Shown here: piece by piece, positions 1-8,331 of the stretch
How the letters are laid out: every line of letters starts with the position of its first letter
Position numbering within the stretch: position 1 is the first letter of the stretch
From: Myxococcus sp. CA023
GTDB taxonomy: Bacteria; Myxococcota; Myxococcia; Myxococcales; Myxococcaceae
Direction: 5' to 3'
NCBI RefSeq assembly: GCF_010998615.1
Contig: NZ_JAAEAH010000032.1
Span: 25,643 to 89,642 of the forward strand
Length of the DNA stretch: 64,000 nucleotides
Position numbers and translations under genes: made by a program
The notes under the pieces: generated by a model
Seen by the model: the letters and a program-made list of their open reading frames with translations, nothing else
Told to the model about the DNA's origin: nothing
Database searches by the model: none

Positions 1-1338
1 CTGGGAGTCAGCGGCAGGTGTTTCGGAAGGGGGCGGCTCGGTGGCGGGGGAGGCCTCGGGGAGCCGGCGCGCGGTGCCGCCAATGCTGAAGCCCGTCAGT
101 TGCCCGTCCTTCACACGCCCCCAGAGCTCGTCGGAGAGGACGCGCACGGCGAGGAGCCACGTGCCCTTGCGCACCGGCACCTCGCCCAGGTTGAAGTCGA
201 CGGGCGCCAGGTAGCTCTCCAGCACCTTCACATGCCCGTTAACGCGCATCTGGTGCATGAGGCCCAGGCCGCCGAACTCCTCGAGAAAGCGGTGCGCGGC
301 CTGGCGAATCTCCGCGGCGGAGTAGATGTCGCCCTGCGCGTCCACCGTCTCCGGCTCCAGGACGACGCCCAGGACGTAGCGCTCGTCGTCGGGCGCGACG
401 CCCTTGAGGAGGGACGTCGTCGTGACGAAGGGGGCGGTGCCGGGCGACTCCTCCGGCTGCCAGTCGTCCAGCGTGAAGTCCCCGTCGCCTTCCAGCGACT
501 TCTCCGTGGGCTGATAGTTGGAGACGAGCAACTGCGTCAGCACGGAGGAGCCGCCCACGCCGCGCATGGCCGCAATCGTGCGGGGCGTGCGAATCCGCTT
601 CACGAAGAAGTCGGAGCCCTTCAGCAGCCCAGGCAGCTTGCCCCGGATGCCATACGTCATGAGCCAGCGGCCCTTGAGCGACTTGAGGACGCTGTAGAAG
701 CGCTCCTCGTCGAACTGGCCCTCGCCGACGTCGACGTTGTAGCCAGGGTAGGGCGGGTCCAGGAAGAAGACGGTGTCCTTCCCGTCGTACTTGCGCACCA
801 CCTTCTCGTAGTCGCCGCCGTACACCTTCACGCGCTTGAGGCGCGGGACGAACTGCTCGATGCGGGCGAGCGTCTTCGCCTCGACGCCCGCACCGTTGGG
901 GCTGAAGCTGCGCCCGCGCAGCTTCCCGTAGGAGAAGTGCGTCAGGTAGAGGAAGCGGTGCAGGCGCGCCACGTCGCCCTGGGGCTTGGCGTCGAAGAGG
1001 CTCTTGAACGTCTTCTCGTCGCCCACCCACGGCAGCTTCTTGAGCTTGGCCAGGCTCGCGGGCGTCAGCTTCTGGAGGAGGCGGTAGGCGTCGGCGATTT
1101 CGGTGTCCGCGTCGTTGATGGCCTCGACGTCCGAGGGGGCCTTTTCGAAAAGGACGGCGGCGCTGCCGGCGAAGGGCTCCACATACGTCTTGTGCGCGGG
1201 CAGCATGGCCACGAGCCGCTTCGCCAGGCGCTTCTTGCCCGCGGGGCTGCCCCAGATAGTTTTTTCCACCGGCTCGCCCTGAAGGGACTCCAGGACGTGC
1301 CGGGCCCGGGCGAGGGCCTTCGAGAGGGTGTCACCCAT
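1..1338 (-). CDS. D12-class DNA adenine methylase fused to XkdF-like phage protease (partial)
   Basis: Open for 446 codons from an ATG at 1338 to the left edge, so the C-terminus is missing. Residues about 1-250 are a D12-class adenine-N6 methyltransferase: SAM-binding motif PFAGSAAVLF near residue 55 and catalytic DPPY near residue 197 (FFLDPPYPGYN). Residues about 315-425 match the XkdF putative phage serine protease domain (YVLGVVLEPETVDAQGD, a histidine in GLMHQM, WLLAVRVLSDELW, TGFSIGG). One continuous frame joins both parts. The start overlaps the stop of the upstream 61-codon gene (ATGGGTGA). With portal and gp7-like genes upstream in the same direction, the protease half fits prohead maturation. 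The methylase half may protect phage DNA from host restriction. The fusion is directly visible; the functions are inferred from the families. Confidence 0.85.
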   Translation of the reverse strand, partial: MGDTLSKALARARHVLESLQGEPVEKTIWGSPAGKKRLAKRLVAMLPAHKTYVEPFAGSAAVLFEKAPSDVEAINDADTEIADAYRLLQKLTPASLAKLKKLPWVGDEKTFKSLFDAKPQGDVARLHRFLYLTHFSYGKLRGRSFSPNGAGVEAKTLARIEQFVPRLKRVKVYGGDYEKVVRKYDGKDTVFFLDPPYPGYNVDVGEGQFDEERFYSVLKSLKGRWLMTYGIRGKLPGLLKGSDFFVKRIRTPRTIAAMRGVGGSSVLTQLLVSNYQPTEKSLEGDGDFTLDDWQPEESPGTAPFVTTTSLLKGVAPDDERYVLGVVLEPETVDAQGDIYSAAEIRQAAHRFLEEFGGLGLMHQMRVNGHVKVLESYLAPVDFNLGEVPVRKGTWLLAVRVLSDELWGRVKDGQLTGFSIGGTARRLPEASPATEPPPSETPAADSQ

Positions 1339-1516
1339 CCTGGAGGCCCTCCGGGTCGAAGCCCCACGTCAGCTCCCCGGAGGTGGGGAGATTGAGGTCG
1401 CGAGGCCAGACGACTGGAGTCGCCTCGGCCTTGGCCGTGGATGCCGACTCTTGCGTCGTCGCGTTGCCCTCCGGCGTCGGAGGTGAGGTGGGGGTAGGGG
1501 TCGAGGTGGCCTGCAT
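1331..1516 (-). CDS. Small phage protein of 61 residues
   Basis: Starts at ATG 1516 with GGAG about 8 nt upstream, and its stop overlaps the start of the methylase-protease gene, so the two are probably translationally coupled. The N-terminal half is rich in Thr, Pro, Ser and Ala. The C-terminal half (VVWPRDLNLPTSGELTWGF) looks more ordered. No family recognised. It is the first gene after the recurrent TGTCCC element at 1537-1569, so it may act mainly as a leader gene for the methylase-protease. The Thr/Pro-rich half could also be chance coding in GC-rich DNA. Confidence 0.5.
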   Translation of the reverse strand: MQATSTPTPTSPPTPEGNATTQESASTAKAEATPVVWPRDLNLPTSGELTWGFDPEGLQDG

Positions 1517-1536
1517 GGCGTTTCGTCTCCGGAAGA

Positions 1537-1569
1537 GACAAAGGCCTGCGGCGCGAAATCGGGGACATC
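1537..1569 (-). promoter_or_regulatory. Recurrent TGTCCC/GCCTTTG element, copy 1
   Basis: Read on the minus strand: GATGTCCCCGATT, a variable stretch, then GCCTTTGTC, 33 nt in all. It lies 20 nt before the ATG of the 61-residue gene. Near-identical 33-nt copies with the same spacing occur at 6026-6058, 20111-20143 and 22373-22405, and a longer variant at 13291-13325. The position and spacing suggest a promoter (TGTCCC as -35-like box, CTTTGT as -10-like box) or a repressor operator. Confidence 0.55.
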
Positions 1570-1624
1570 TTCAAGTACAACGCTTGTGACGCGAGCGCCC
1601 TCCCTATGGCATCAGGGGCAGCCT

Positions 1625-2038
1625 ATGATGGTCCCCCTCATGGGGATGTCTGCCGAAGTGCTCGCGATTGGGTCGTTCCACCGCAGGTTGTTGTCCATTC
1701 TGGACCAGCCTCCTGAGCGTCACGCCACAACCCGTGAAGGCGCCGTTCTCGTCGTGTCCGTTTTCAGGGCCCCGGAGGGAAGCAGCCGAAGCCGCGAGCT
1801 TGCATCCTACGTAGGTGTGGAGCCGTGGGACTTCAAAGCTCATGCCTTCGACCCATGGCAGGTGGACCTGACGGCTCTCCGGAACTTCACCAAGGGCTAC
1901 TTCCGATGCGCGGAACACGAGATGTCCGGTGCTGTGGCTGCGTGCATATCGTGTGAGCGCGCATGCGCATCTGCGGTTGACCGATTCATCATGCTCCGTG
2001 AAGACGGTTTCGAGTTCTTCTTCTGTCCCAATGGGTAG
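1625..2038 (+). CDS. Hypothetical protein, tandem paralogue A
   Basis: ATG at 1625 preceded by AGGGG; 137 residues. The protein aligns along most of its length with the next gene: both carry (S)xELA(S)Y(V/L)G followed by WDF, then DPW and a closing aromatic run (FEFFF here, FRFFF in the partner). That paralogy is the main evidence that this strand codes. No known domain recognised and no signal peptide or membrane segment. The last codons overlap the next start (ATGGGTAG). Lies against the direction of the surrounding late phage genes, so it is cargo. Lineage-specific tandem families of this kind are often immunity or regulatory proteins, but nothing in the sequence proves that. Confidence 0.65.
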   Translation: MMVPLMGMSAEVLAIGSFHRRLLSILDQPPERHATTREGAVLVVSVFRAPEGSSRSRELASYVGVEPWDFKAHAFDPWQVDLTALRNFTKGYFRCAEHEMSGAVAACISCERACASAVDRFIMLREDGFEFFFCPNG

Positions 2039-2561
2039 CTGCATGTCCCCATCGCTACTGAACTCTCAAGAGGAGCGGGACGAAGTCGTCCGTGTGTTCG
2101 ACCAGAAAGGCCTCCTGGAGGCCGTGCTGTACGTCCGACGTGTTGCAGACGTCGGCCTCGCTGAAGCGCATGCGGCCGTGCTCCCGGTACTTCATGAAGC
2201 AGGTCGCCTACGCGAGACGGGCAGCGGTGAGACGAGTGTGGAGCTCATCGCTGTGGGCCCCTTCAGCCGGGCCATCGCCACGTTTCTTGACTACGAACCA
2301 GAGATGTATGCGGGAGTGCCCGATGGTGCGAAAGTCATCGTCCACCTATTCGAGGTGTACGAGAACGACAAGGCGGCCCATGAACTCGCATCGTATCTCG
2401 GTGCCAACGTCTGGGACTTCAATACCCACGCGCTTGACCCGTGGCGTGCCGACCTGGACTCACTACGCATGCTTGATGACGGAGATGACGCACTCGTTCG
2501 CCAATTTACTGCCCTTCGGGCTGCGAACTTTCGGTTCTTCTTCCGTATCTCTCCTCCTTAG
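2031..2561 (+). CDS. Hypothetical protein, tandem paralogue B
   Basis: About 176 residues from the ATG at 2031, which overlaps the TAG of paralogue A. A second ATG at 2043 is an alternative, and neither has a good ribosome site, so coupling to gene A is likely. An N-terminal part of about 60 residues (EERDEVVRVFDQKGLLEAVLYVRR) is missing from paralogue A. The rest is homologous, including SVELIAVGPFSRAI, ELASYLG, WDFNTHALDPW and FRFFF. Function unknown. The pair lies between the gp7-like head gene and the 61-codon gene and is transcribed against them. Confidence 0.65.
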   Translation: MGSCMSPSLLNSQEERDEVVRVFDQKGLLEAVLYVRRVADVGLAEAHAAVLPVLHEAGRLRETGSGETSVELIAVGPFSRAIATFLDYEPEMYAGVPDGAKVIVHLFEVYENDKAAHELASYLGANVWDFNTHALDPWRADLDSLRMLDDGDDALVRQFTALRAANFRFFFRISPP

Positions 2562-2593
2562 GCAGATGACTTCCTTCGCTCGTTGTCGTTCCC

Positions 2594-3673
2594 TCATGTA
2601 AGGGCGAGCGTCGTGGTGCGGCAGAGGCCGTGGTACGGCGGGAAGCCCACGCCCGTTTCCGCAAGCTGCCTGTCCGAAGCGAGGGCGCGGAACTCGCCGA
2701 CGTCGTCACGGGTGCCAGCGGCGGAGCGAAGCACCTCGGCCAGGCGCGTCTCCTGGCCTCCCCGGTTGACGTAGAGGATGGTGCGCCCGGTGTCCGCGTC
2801 GAGGCGCTCCCGCACCCAGGGCAGCTCCTGCTTCACATCCTCCGGGCGCGAGAGGGACTCCACGCGCTCGAAGCGCTGGAGGGCATCCGCCACTGAGAAT
2901 GTCTTCCCGTGGAGGAAGCGGCACACCTGGGTGGTGGCTTCGTCCAGCACCGCCTCGATGCGGTAGCGGCGGACGCCGGCCTCCGCGTAGCTGCTCACCT
3001 GGGCGAAGGAGCGCCCCTGGCCGATGAAGTGGCTCGCCACCACCTCCCAGTAGAAGGGGGCGCGCTCGGAGAGTGCGCCGCGCGCGGCCCGCTCCAAGGA
3101 CTCGGCGATGTCGCTTCTCCCGAGGCCGGCCTCCAGCCCCTCGGCCACGAGACGCCGGGCCTCCTGGCCGAAGGTGTCCAGCCGGCGCCCGTACTCGTCC
3201 CGCACGAAGTTTCCTTGGGTTCGGACGATGTGTTGCGCCACGCGCCCGTCCACGGCGTTGAAGCGCGCGGCGAGGGCGAGGCCCTGCTCGCGTCGGGCGT
3301 GGCTGCGGGTGGACGCCACCACCTCCTCGGCTGCGTCACCGAGGGGCGCCTGGATGCGGGAAGGGATGATGGCTGTCTGCCGGCCAGCGGCCTCCAGCGC
3401 CTGGGCGACGAGGCGCCTGCGCTGGGCGGCCGTCGTCGTCTTCCAGTCCACGTCGAGGACGGCCACTGCCTCGCGCATAGCGTCCACATCCGCGCGCCCG
3501 ACGGCACGGCGGAGGCGCGCGGCGAGCAGGGCCACGGCGCGGTCCATGCCCGCGGCGGTGCCAACGTCCAGGGCCTTGGTCACCGGCAGCCGCAGGGCAT
3601 CTCTCAGGAGGGTGTCCGCCACCGCCCGCGCCTCGTGCAGGAGGAGGAGGCTGTCAGCGGAGGCCGTGCACAC
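2594..3673 (-). CDS. Phage head morphogenesis protein, SPP1 gp7 family
   Basis: 359 residues from a GTG at 3673 with AGGAGGT six bases upstream; it overlaps the end of the previous gene by 20 bp. The C-terminal part has the family hallmark: DEATTQVCRFLHGKTF, then a closing PPYHGLCRTTTLAL, that is D/C..H-G-K and P..H..C-R. The N-terminal two thirds is helical and Arg/Ala-rich. SPP1 gp7-like proteins are minor head proteins that bind the portal and accompany DNA. The neighbours (portal upstream, prohead protease downstream) agree. A possible longer reading up to 3784 lacks a ribosome site and has an unlikely Pro/Arg-rich start. Confidence 0.85.
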   Translation of the reverse strand: MCTASADSLLLLHEARAVADTLLRDALRLPVTKALDVGTAAGMDRAVALLAARLRRAVGRADVDAMREAVAVLDVDWKTTTAAQRRRLVAQALEAAGRQTAIIPSRIQAPLGDAAEEVVASTRSHARREQGLALAARFNAVDGRVAQHIVRTQGNFVRDEYGRRLDTFGQEARRLVAEGLEAGLGRSDIAESLERAARGALSERAPFYWEVVASHFIGQGRSFAQVSSYAEAGVRRYRIEAVLDEATTQVCRFLHGKTFSVADALQRFERVESLSRPEDVKQELPWVRERLDADTGRTILYVNRGGQETRLAEVLRSAAGTRDDVGEFRALASDRQLAETGVGFPPYHGLCRTTTLALT

Positions 3674-3935
3674 GGGGCACCTCCTGCGCCACCAGCTCCG
3701 CGGGACTGCGGCGCCTGGCGCGCACCTCAACGCCAGCCGGGGTGGGGGAGAAGACGACGTCGTGGCTGGCCGAGCACCTGTCACACAGGGCGAAGACGAG
3801 GAGGCCGTTGCGCCACAGCGTCGTCGTCTCCTCCAAAGGGCTGCGCCTACGGCACATGCGGCACTCCAGGACGCCGCGCTCTGCGTCAGCCTGGGCCTGG
3901 AGCACCCACGCGCGCTGGAGCTGCTCGGGCGTCAT
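3654..3935 (-). CDS. Small zinc-ribbon phage protein
   Basis: 93 residues. The ATG at 3935 overlaps the TGA of the portal gene (ATGA). Two Cys pairs, CRMC near residue 27 and CDRC near residue 51, form a likely zinc ribbon. Between them lies LEETTTLWRNGLLVFAL. It is probably co-translated with the portal and gp7-like genes. Function is not known; small zinc-ribbon proteins between portal and head genes are common in phages. Confidence 0.7.
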   Translation of the reverse strand: MTPEQLQRAWVLQAQADAERGVLECRMCRRRSPLEETTTLWRNGLLVFALCDRCSASHDVVFSPTPAGVEVRARRRSPAELVAQEVPRVHGLR

Positions 3936-5731
3936 GACGCCCTCGCCGAGAACCATCTGTCGAATTCCTCCTTCGGCACGGGGACGTGCTCGGTGTCCAT
4001 GTGCCGGCGTGCGAGCGCCAGGCGTCCTTGGGCCAGGCGCTCTTCCTCCGCGCGAAGCTCCTCACGCAGTCCGAGGAGGAGTTTCGCCTCGCCCAGCAGC
4101 GAGCCCTGGCCCTTCAAGGGCCGCAGGTCCTCGACGCCAGTCTGAATGCCCGCCAGCGTGAGGGTGATGGGGCGCTTCACCCAGTCGTCCGCAATCTTGC
4201 GGAACTCACGGTGGAAGATGTCGCCGGCCAATTGGCGGCCCTCCTCGGGTGTCAGCACGCCCACGCGCACCAGACGCTCCACCATCTCCGTCATGCGCTC
4301 CGGGTCTCTTGTGGCCGTCGTCTGGCTGCGGAAGCGCCAGAAGCGCACGCCCATGTCGGCGAGTACCTTTCGGTTGAGAAGGAAGTCGAACTCGTCGCGC
4401 TCGGGCTGGAAGACCTGGTCCTCGGCGAAGCGCAGCTGCGCCTCCGCCACCGAGCGGTTGAAGTCGCGCCCGTCTCCACGCAAGAGCGGCGGCAGGCGGA
4501 AGGCGCTGCCCACCTTGTCGATGTTGCGCTGGTCGTACTCCTGGAAAAGGGCGTCCTGCTGCTGCGCGTCCGTCAGGGGGCGTAGCTCAATCTTCGCGTG
4601 GCCCCCATCGCCCGTGCCCGCGCCGTCCGCCTCGAGGATGAGGATTTTGTGGAAGTTGGCCTTGCCCTTCAGGTTCTCCTCAATGAAGCGCTCGATGCGC
4701 GGCACCGAGGCATCGGAGAGCCGCCCACCGGAGACGAGCAGCGCCAGGGGCGGGACGCTCTTGTTGTTGAAGTAGAGGTAGTTGACCTCCTCCATCTGCC
4801 GGGAGCCGAGGACGGACAGCAGGGTGCCCACCCAGCGAGGAATGCCGTAGGGCGAGCGCGGCGAGTGGATGGCGAAGTGGATGAGCTCCGTGGCGGGGCC
4901 GTCCGAGGCGTCCGCGGCCTTGAGGGCGGCGACGTCCTGGAAGGTGCGGCCGGTGAGGCGGGAGATGACGCGCGAGTCCCCGAAGGATTTGAAGTACACA
5001 CGCTCGCTGCCCTGCACCTGGATGTAGCGACGCAGGCGTCGGCGGGTGGTGAGGGTGTCGAAGCTGACGGCGGAGATGCGCACGCGCTCGCGCACCTCGA
5101 CGGCCTCCTTGTCCAGGGGGAGGAGTCGCACCGTGTACGAGGGGACGTAGACGAAGCGGGCGATGTCGCCCTTGCCGTCGCGCAGCACCTCCCAGTACGC
5201 GTTGCCCGTCACCTCCAAGTCATGGCGGGTGCGGCGGCGCAGCTCGACGAAGCTGGAGTCGAAGCAGCAGAAGTCGAAGAAGGACTCCAGACGGGCCTTC
5301 TCCACCCGGGCCTGCTGCCGCACCTCCTCCGCATGGGCTGCGACTTCCTCGTCCGTGGGACGCAGGGGTGTCTCCGAAGGCAGCGTGCCCGCGTCGCGCG
5401 CGGCCAGGCGCTCCAGGGCCATGGCGTCGGCCACCTTCTCCTGCGCCCCGTCGGCGTCGAAGTCGATGGCGGGCTCGAAGCGGTAGCCGAAGCCGTCGAT
5501 GTTGGTGGCGTAGGCGTCGACATTCTGCCGAAGGGAGTTGGAGTGCTCGACGAGGAGGCAGAGCGCCTCCGGCTCATACGGGGGGTGGAGGGCGCCGGCC
5601 TCGCTGAAGGCCAGGGCGTCCTCGCCTCCAGGGCGGCTGGCGGGCTCGTCCACGCGGGCGCCCACCACCACCGCCTTGAGGATGGCCTGGAGGCGCTCCT
5701 CGGCCTGGTGGACTTCGGCTGGCACCGTCAC
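3932..5731 (-). CDS. Phage portal protein
   Basis: 599 residues from GTG 5731 (GTGA overlap with the gene upstream, GGAGGA nine bases before). Typical portal features: a long N-terminal lead with VDAYATNIDGFGYRF, then TGNAYWEVLRDGKGDI, a central YGIPRWVGTLLSVLG, EEVNYLYFNNKSVPPLALLVSGG and a DRNI-like stem region (YDQRNIDKVGSAFRLPP). Portals form the dodecameric ring at one capsid vertex through which the terminase pumps DNA. The portal lies in the expected order upstream of the gp7-like and protease genes. The frame runs on upstream to 6157, but that part is Arg/Pro-rich and out of character. Confidence 0.88.
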   Translation of the reverse strand: MTVPAEVHQAEERLQAILKAVVVGARVDEPASRPGGEDALAFSEAGALHPPYEPEALCLLVEHSNSLRQNVDAYATNIDGFGYRFEPAIDFDADGAQEKVADAMALERLAARDAGTLPSETPLRPTDEEVAAHAEEVRQQARVEKARLESFFDFCCFDSSFVELRRRTRHDLEVTGNAYWEVLRDGKGDIARFVYVPSYTVRLLPLDKEAVEVRERVRISAVSFDTLTTRRRLRRYIQVQGSERVYFKSFGDSRVISRLTGRTFQDVAALKAADASDGPATELIHFAIHSPRSPYGIPRWVGTLLSVLGSRQMEEVNYLYFNNKSVPPLALLVSGGRLSDASVPRIERFIEENLKGKANFHKILILEADGAGTGDGGHAKIELRPLTDAQQQDALFQEYDQRNIDKVGSAFRLPPLLRGDGRDFNRSVAEAQLRFAEDQVFQPERDEFDFLLNRKVLADMGVRFWRFRSQTTATRDPERMTEMVERLVRVGVLTPEEGRQLAGDIFHREFRKIADDWVKRPITLTLAGIQTGVEDLRPLKGQGSLLGEAKLLLGLREELRAEEERLAQGRLALARRHMDTEHVPVPKEEFDRWFSARAS

Positions 5732-5928
5732 GGACGGTCCTCCACGTAGGCCAGAAGGCCCGTGGGAGTGTGAGAGATGGCGCGCACGCGCTGGCCGCGT
5801 GCCGCCAGCTCGGCGCGTGCGGCCTCCAGCAGTCCGTCGAGGGTGGAAGCCTCGACGGTGAAGTCCGCCCCGGGGTGTGGTGCGCCCGAGGCAGAGGAGA
5901 GGACGAAGACTTTGACGACGCGCTGCAC
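5728..5928 (-). CDS. Small phage protein of 66 residues before the portal
   Basis: GTG start at 5928 with GGGAGG five bases upstream. The stop overlaps the portal start (GTGA), which supports it as a real coupled gene. The sequence is compact and amphipathic (RVVKVFVLSSAS, FTVEASTLDGLLEAARAEL, AISHTPTGLLAYVED), resembling a small alpha/beta fold. No family recognised. Expression may come from the element at 6026-6058. Confidence 0.6.
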   Translation of the reverse strand: MQRVVKVFVLSSASGAPHPGADFTVEASTLDGLLEAARAELAARGQRVRAISHTPTGLLAYVEDRP

Positions 5929-6025
5929 ACGGGCCTCCCGCACCAAGTGGAGGCAAGGCGCGCGGTGGGAGGGGCGCCCTCGACGTGCGGGGGCGTTGGG
6001 GGCCGCGCGCCTTACCTCCAGCGAG

Positions 6026-6058
6026 GACAAAGGCCTCGGGCCCAATTTCGGGGACATC
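6026..6058 (-). promoter_or_regulatory. Recurrent TGTCCC/GCCTTTG element, copy 2
   Basis: Minus strand GATGTCCCCGAAATT, then GCCTTTGTC, 33 nt, same spacing as the copies at 1537, 20111 and 22373. It lies about 100 nt before the 66-residue gene and the portal operon. GGAGGT follows closely on the minus strand but no start codon follows it at a usable distance. Confidence 0.55.
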
Positions 6059-6172
6059 GGGTGGGAGTGCTTTGCAGTTGTGTCGAGACGAACTGCGACG
6101 CACCAGGGAGGGCTCTGCGGTGCCGTCCCTGGCGAACACGTTGAAGCCCCTCTTCAACGTGGAGGAGACGCC

Positions 6173-6385
6173 ATGGACACCACCTACCGTGTCGCGAGGT
6201 TGCCCGCGCGCCTGCGTGGCTTCGCGCTGCCGGACACGAGCACCTCACCCGAAGGCTATGTCGAGGCCGGCGACTATCTCGTGCTTGAGGAGAAGGCCCG
6301 CCACCCTACGCCCGACTGGTGGTTTGGTTTCTGGGAGTGGCGACATGTTTGGCTGAGGAAGTGCTATTGGCCAACGAGCACGTAG
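6173..6385 (+). CDS. Small hypothetical protein of 70 residues
   Basis: ATG at 6173 with a strong GGAGGAG eight bases upstream. The protein has an aromatic-rich C-terminus (DWWFGFWEWRHVWLRKCYW) and a central PEGYVEAGDYLVLEE that reads like a small beta domain. It is convergent with the GIY-YIG-like gene and shares its last 22 bp. Function unknown. It lies between a decayed terminase fragment and the portal operon and is probably cargo. Confidence 0.6.
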   Translation: MDTTYRVARLPARLRGFALPDTSTSPEGYVEAGDYLVLEEKARHPTPDWWFGFWEWRHVWLRKCYWPTST

Positions 6386-6702
6386 ACGAAGTGTGTCTGC
6401 TGGTTGGTTCCGATTCCCTCCCCGCCAGGATTGATGTTCTCAGGGGGTATTTGAAATCTGCATCGTCGAGCATAGTCAATCAAGTCTCGCTCCAGGTCGA
6501 TGGCAATGTCTGGCCTGAATGCCTCGTATAGGAGGACCATCTTCGACCAACCGTTGCGCATGTGCTTGGTCCATCGCTGCGGTGGGTTCGCCGTGACACC
6601 GATGTAGACTCGGTTCCACGAGCGCCGGTAGCCGTTAAGCATCGGCTTGAGCTCCGACATCGCTTGGTCCCGGCCCACACGCACAATCCGCTCTTCAATC
6701 AC
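6364..6702 (-). CDS. GIY-YIG-like nuclease domain protein
   Basis: 112 residues from GTG 6702 with GAAGGGGG upstream. The block WNRVYIGVTANPPQRWTKH, then WSKMVLLYEA and DLERDLIDYAR, followed by a Gly-rich GGEGIG and FVYVLVG, fits the GIY-YIG fold as found in small UvrC-N-like proteins (VYIGVT, a conserved Arg in QRW, and an acidic E-x-x-L-I). The order is slightly unusual because the FVYVLVG strand sits at the very end, which suggests circular permutation or just a similar strand. GIY-YIG domains in phages are often homing or DNA-processing nucleases. It has lower GC than its neighbours. Family call is from motif memory. Confidence 0.55.
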   Translation of the reverse strand: MIEERIVRVGRDQAMSELKPMLNGYRRSWNRVYIGVTANPPQRWTKHMRNGWSKMVLLYEAFRPDIAIDLERDLIDYARRCRFQIPPENINPGGEGIGTNQQTHFVYVLVGQ

Positions 6703-6855
6703 TTCGCCCCCTTCTCTCGTGCTGAGCACGCTTGCCTAGTTTCGCAGGAAGGTGCTTAGTATATGAGGAGGGGCGTTGAATGTGAGTTATGGGCGGGAAT
6801 AGGAAGCTCCGAACCCAGGGCGAGCGAGGATCGAGCCCTGAATTGGGAACGTTTG

Positions 6856-7297
6856 TTACCCAATGACGCTCACGCCGATCTCCCTGCTACCCCGTCGCTC
6901 CGGCCCCCGCTCGCGCTGGCATGCAAGGAGCACAGCCTAGAGCTTGTCCTCGTGCCCGCGGTTGGTGCGCTCCGCGTCGAAGGACACCTTCCCCGAGGGC
7001 AGCACGCGGCGCTTGATGGAGTGAATCTGCCCGACGAGCTCGCGCTCTCGCGGCAGGGTGACGTCGCGGCGCTGGAGGAGAATCTTGAAGTCGGTGGCCT
7101 AGTGCTCCTTGGCCTCGTTGGTGAAGTTCTCGGCCACCACCTGCGGGAAGTCGCGGGCGAGGTTCATGCCGATGCCGCTACGGTCGACGCTGAGGCGCGC
7201 CACGGGCAGTACGGAGACGAGGCGCCGCAGGTGGGCCTCCTGGCTCCGCGAAGGGCACGTCCTCGAACCTGCGCAGCATGCGGCACGTGAGACGTGG
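6856..7297 (-). pseudogene. Decayed extra copy of the terminase 3' end (copy 1, about 440 bp)
   Basis: Nearly collinear with 9950-10395, the last 145 codons of the large terminase, down to the stop codon (TAA at 6858-6856). The frame is broken: an extra base near the equivalent of AEQEAH (gagccaggagg against gagcaggagg), a nonsense change (gagcactag against gagcgctgg) and the loss of nine bases beside ARDFPQ. Third-position and silent differences show that it has been drifting for some time. It marks the far end of a cargo block (7323-9625) whose near end is the intact terminase gene. Confidence 0.9.
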
Positions 7298-7322
7298 GTA
7301 TAGTGCTTTGTCAGCGAGGAAC

Positions 7323-8075
7323 TCAGGGCACGATGGTCAGACCGGTGGACGCAGTATCATTGCCACTGTTTGCATCATGATCCAGGGTTTCGGTTTTCGC
7401 GATTGCCTTGATGGTCAGGTTCCCCGGGGTGCGTGGGATGCACTGGATGGTCACCGTAAGTTCATGGCCCGGAGCGAGGTCGCCGAGCTTGCAGAGAATG
7501 ACGCTCTGTTTGCTGTGAGTGCACGAGCCCTGACTAGTTGTCAGCGAGACGATGTCGAGCGACCTGGGGAGTGGAATCGCTGCCGCTATAAACAGGGCGT
7601 CCTGCGAGCCCGAATTGATGACGGCCATTGTCAGAGTGAGCGGTTGATTCGCTCGGGCGGGCGAGGGGGCGATACTCAGGAATGTGGCGGTATCCACGCG
7701 GAGTGGTTGGGGCTCACAGGCGTCGCCAAAGCCATCTCCGTCCGCATCGGCCTGGGCGCTGTTGGGAACGTTGGGGCAATTATCCTCGCCATCGGGAACG
7801 CCATCACCATCCGTGTCGAGTAGGCTCAGCTTCTCGATGTCGATGGGGGCTTCATCCTCTGGCACGAAGCGCACCGGGAGGCGGGCGAGTGGTGGGGAGA
7901 GTGATGGTGCGGTCAAACCGCTGTCTGGATGGGCCCCCGAGGCACCGTTTCCGGTACACGCGGCGCCACCGATGAGCGTTAGTGCCAGCGCGGTGAGCAA
8001 GGCATAACGTGCGAACCCATCCAGCCAGGGCTGGAGTAAGCGACGCGGTTGGGGCCGGATGACGAGCGGGGGCAT
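7323..8075 (-). CDS. Lipoprotein with thrombospondin type-3 repeat and DUF11-like domain
   Basis: 250 residues from ATG 8075 with AGGAGG five bases upstream. The N-terminus has basic residues, then a hydrophobic run [13 protein letters not shown] ending in a lipobox GAAC, so it is probably an outer-membrane or periplasmic lipoprotein. Residues about 85-120 hold a calcium-binding thrombospondin type-3 repeat ([15 protein letters not shown] and [13 protein letters not shown]). The rest is a DUF11-like Ig-fold domain ([39 protein letters not shown]). Such proteins are frequent on myxobacterial surfaces. It lies between two decayed terminase ends and is not a phage structural gene. Role unknown. 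Confidence 0.8.
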   Translation of the reverse strand: MPPLVIRPQPRRLLQPWLDGFARYALLTALALTLIGGAACTGNGASGAHPDSGLTAPSLSPPLARLPVRFVPEDEAPIDIEKLSLLDTDGDGVPDGEDNCPNVPNSAQADADGDGFGDACEPQPLRVDTATFLSIAPSPARANQPLTLTMAVINSGSQDALFIAAAIPLPRSLDIVSLTTSQGSCTHSKQSVILCKLGDLAPGHELTVTIQCIPRTPGNLTIKAIAKTETLDHDANSGNDTASTGLTIVP

Positions 8076-8198
8076 GCATCCTCCTGGCCGCAGTCTACCC
8101 ACCTGTTTCATAGCACGGAGGGCATTTGTCCGACTGGGAAGGAGATTCATTGGCCGGTGGAGGTAGGGGGGCGGAATTGATGAGTGAGGGACTACATT

Positions 8199-8331
8199 TC
8201 AGCCAATCACCCTCACCCCAATCTCCCCGCTGCCTCGTCGCTCGGGCCCCCGCTCGCGCTGGCACGCCAGGGCGACTGCCCAGAACTTGTCCGCGTGCCC
8301 GCGGTTGGTGCGCTCGGCGTCGAAGGATCTC
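8199..8331 (-). pseudogene. Short extra copy of the terminase 3' end (copy 2, about 130 bp)
   Basis: Matches the last 44 codons of the large terminase ([17 protein letters not shown] through GEIGVRVIG, then TGA at 8199). The reading frame is intact but the copy ends abruptly at 8331, where it meets an unrelated rightward fragment. It separates the lipoprotein cargo from the TIR cargo. Confidence 0.88.

Noticed and set aside
100..1395. Long rightward frame opposite the methylase-protease gene
   Set aside because: It is the exact complement frame of a gene with clear DPPY and TGFSIGG motifs; its own protein text is low-complexity and matches nothing.
2909..5749. Several long rightward frames opposite the portal and gp7-like genes
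   Set aside because: Caused by the high GC of third codon positions; no ribosome sites and no recognisable protein patterns.
6856..8331. A diversity-generating retroelement as explanation for the repeated terminase ends
   Set aside because: No reverse transcriptase gene in the window and differences are not limited to adenine positions.
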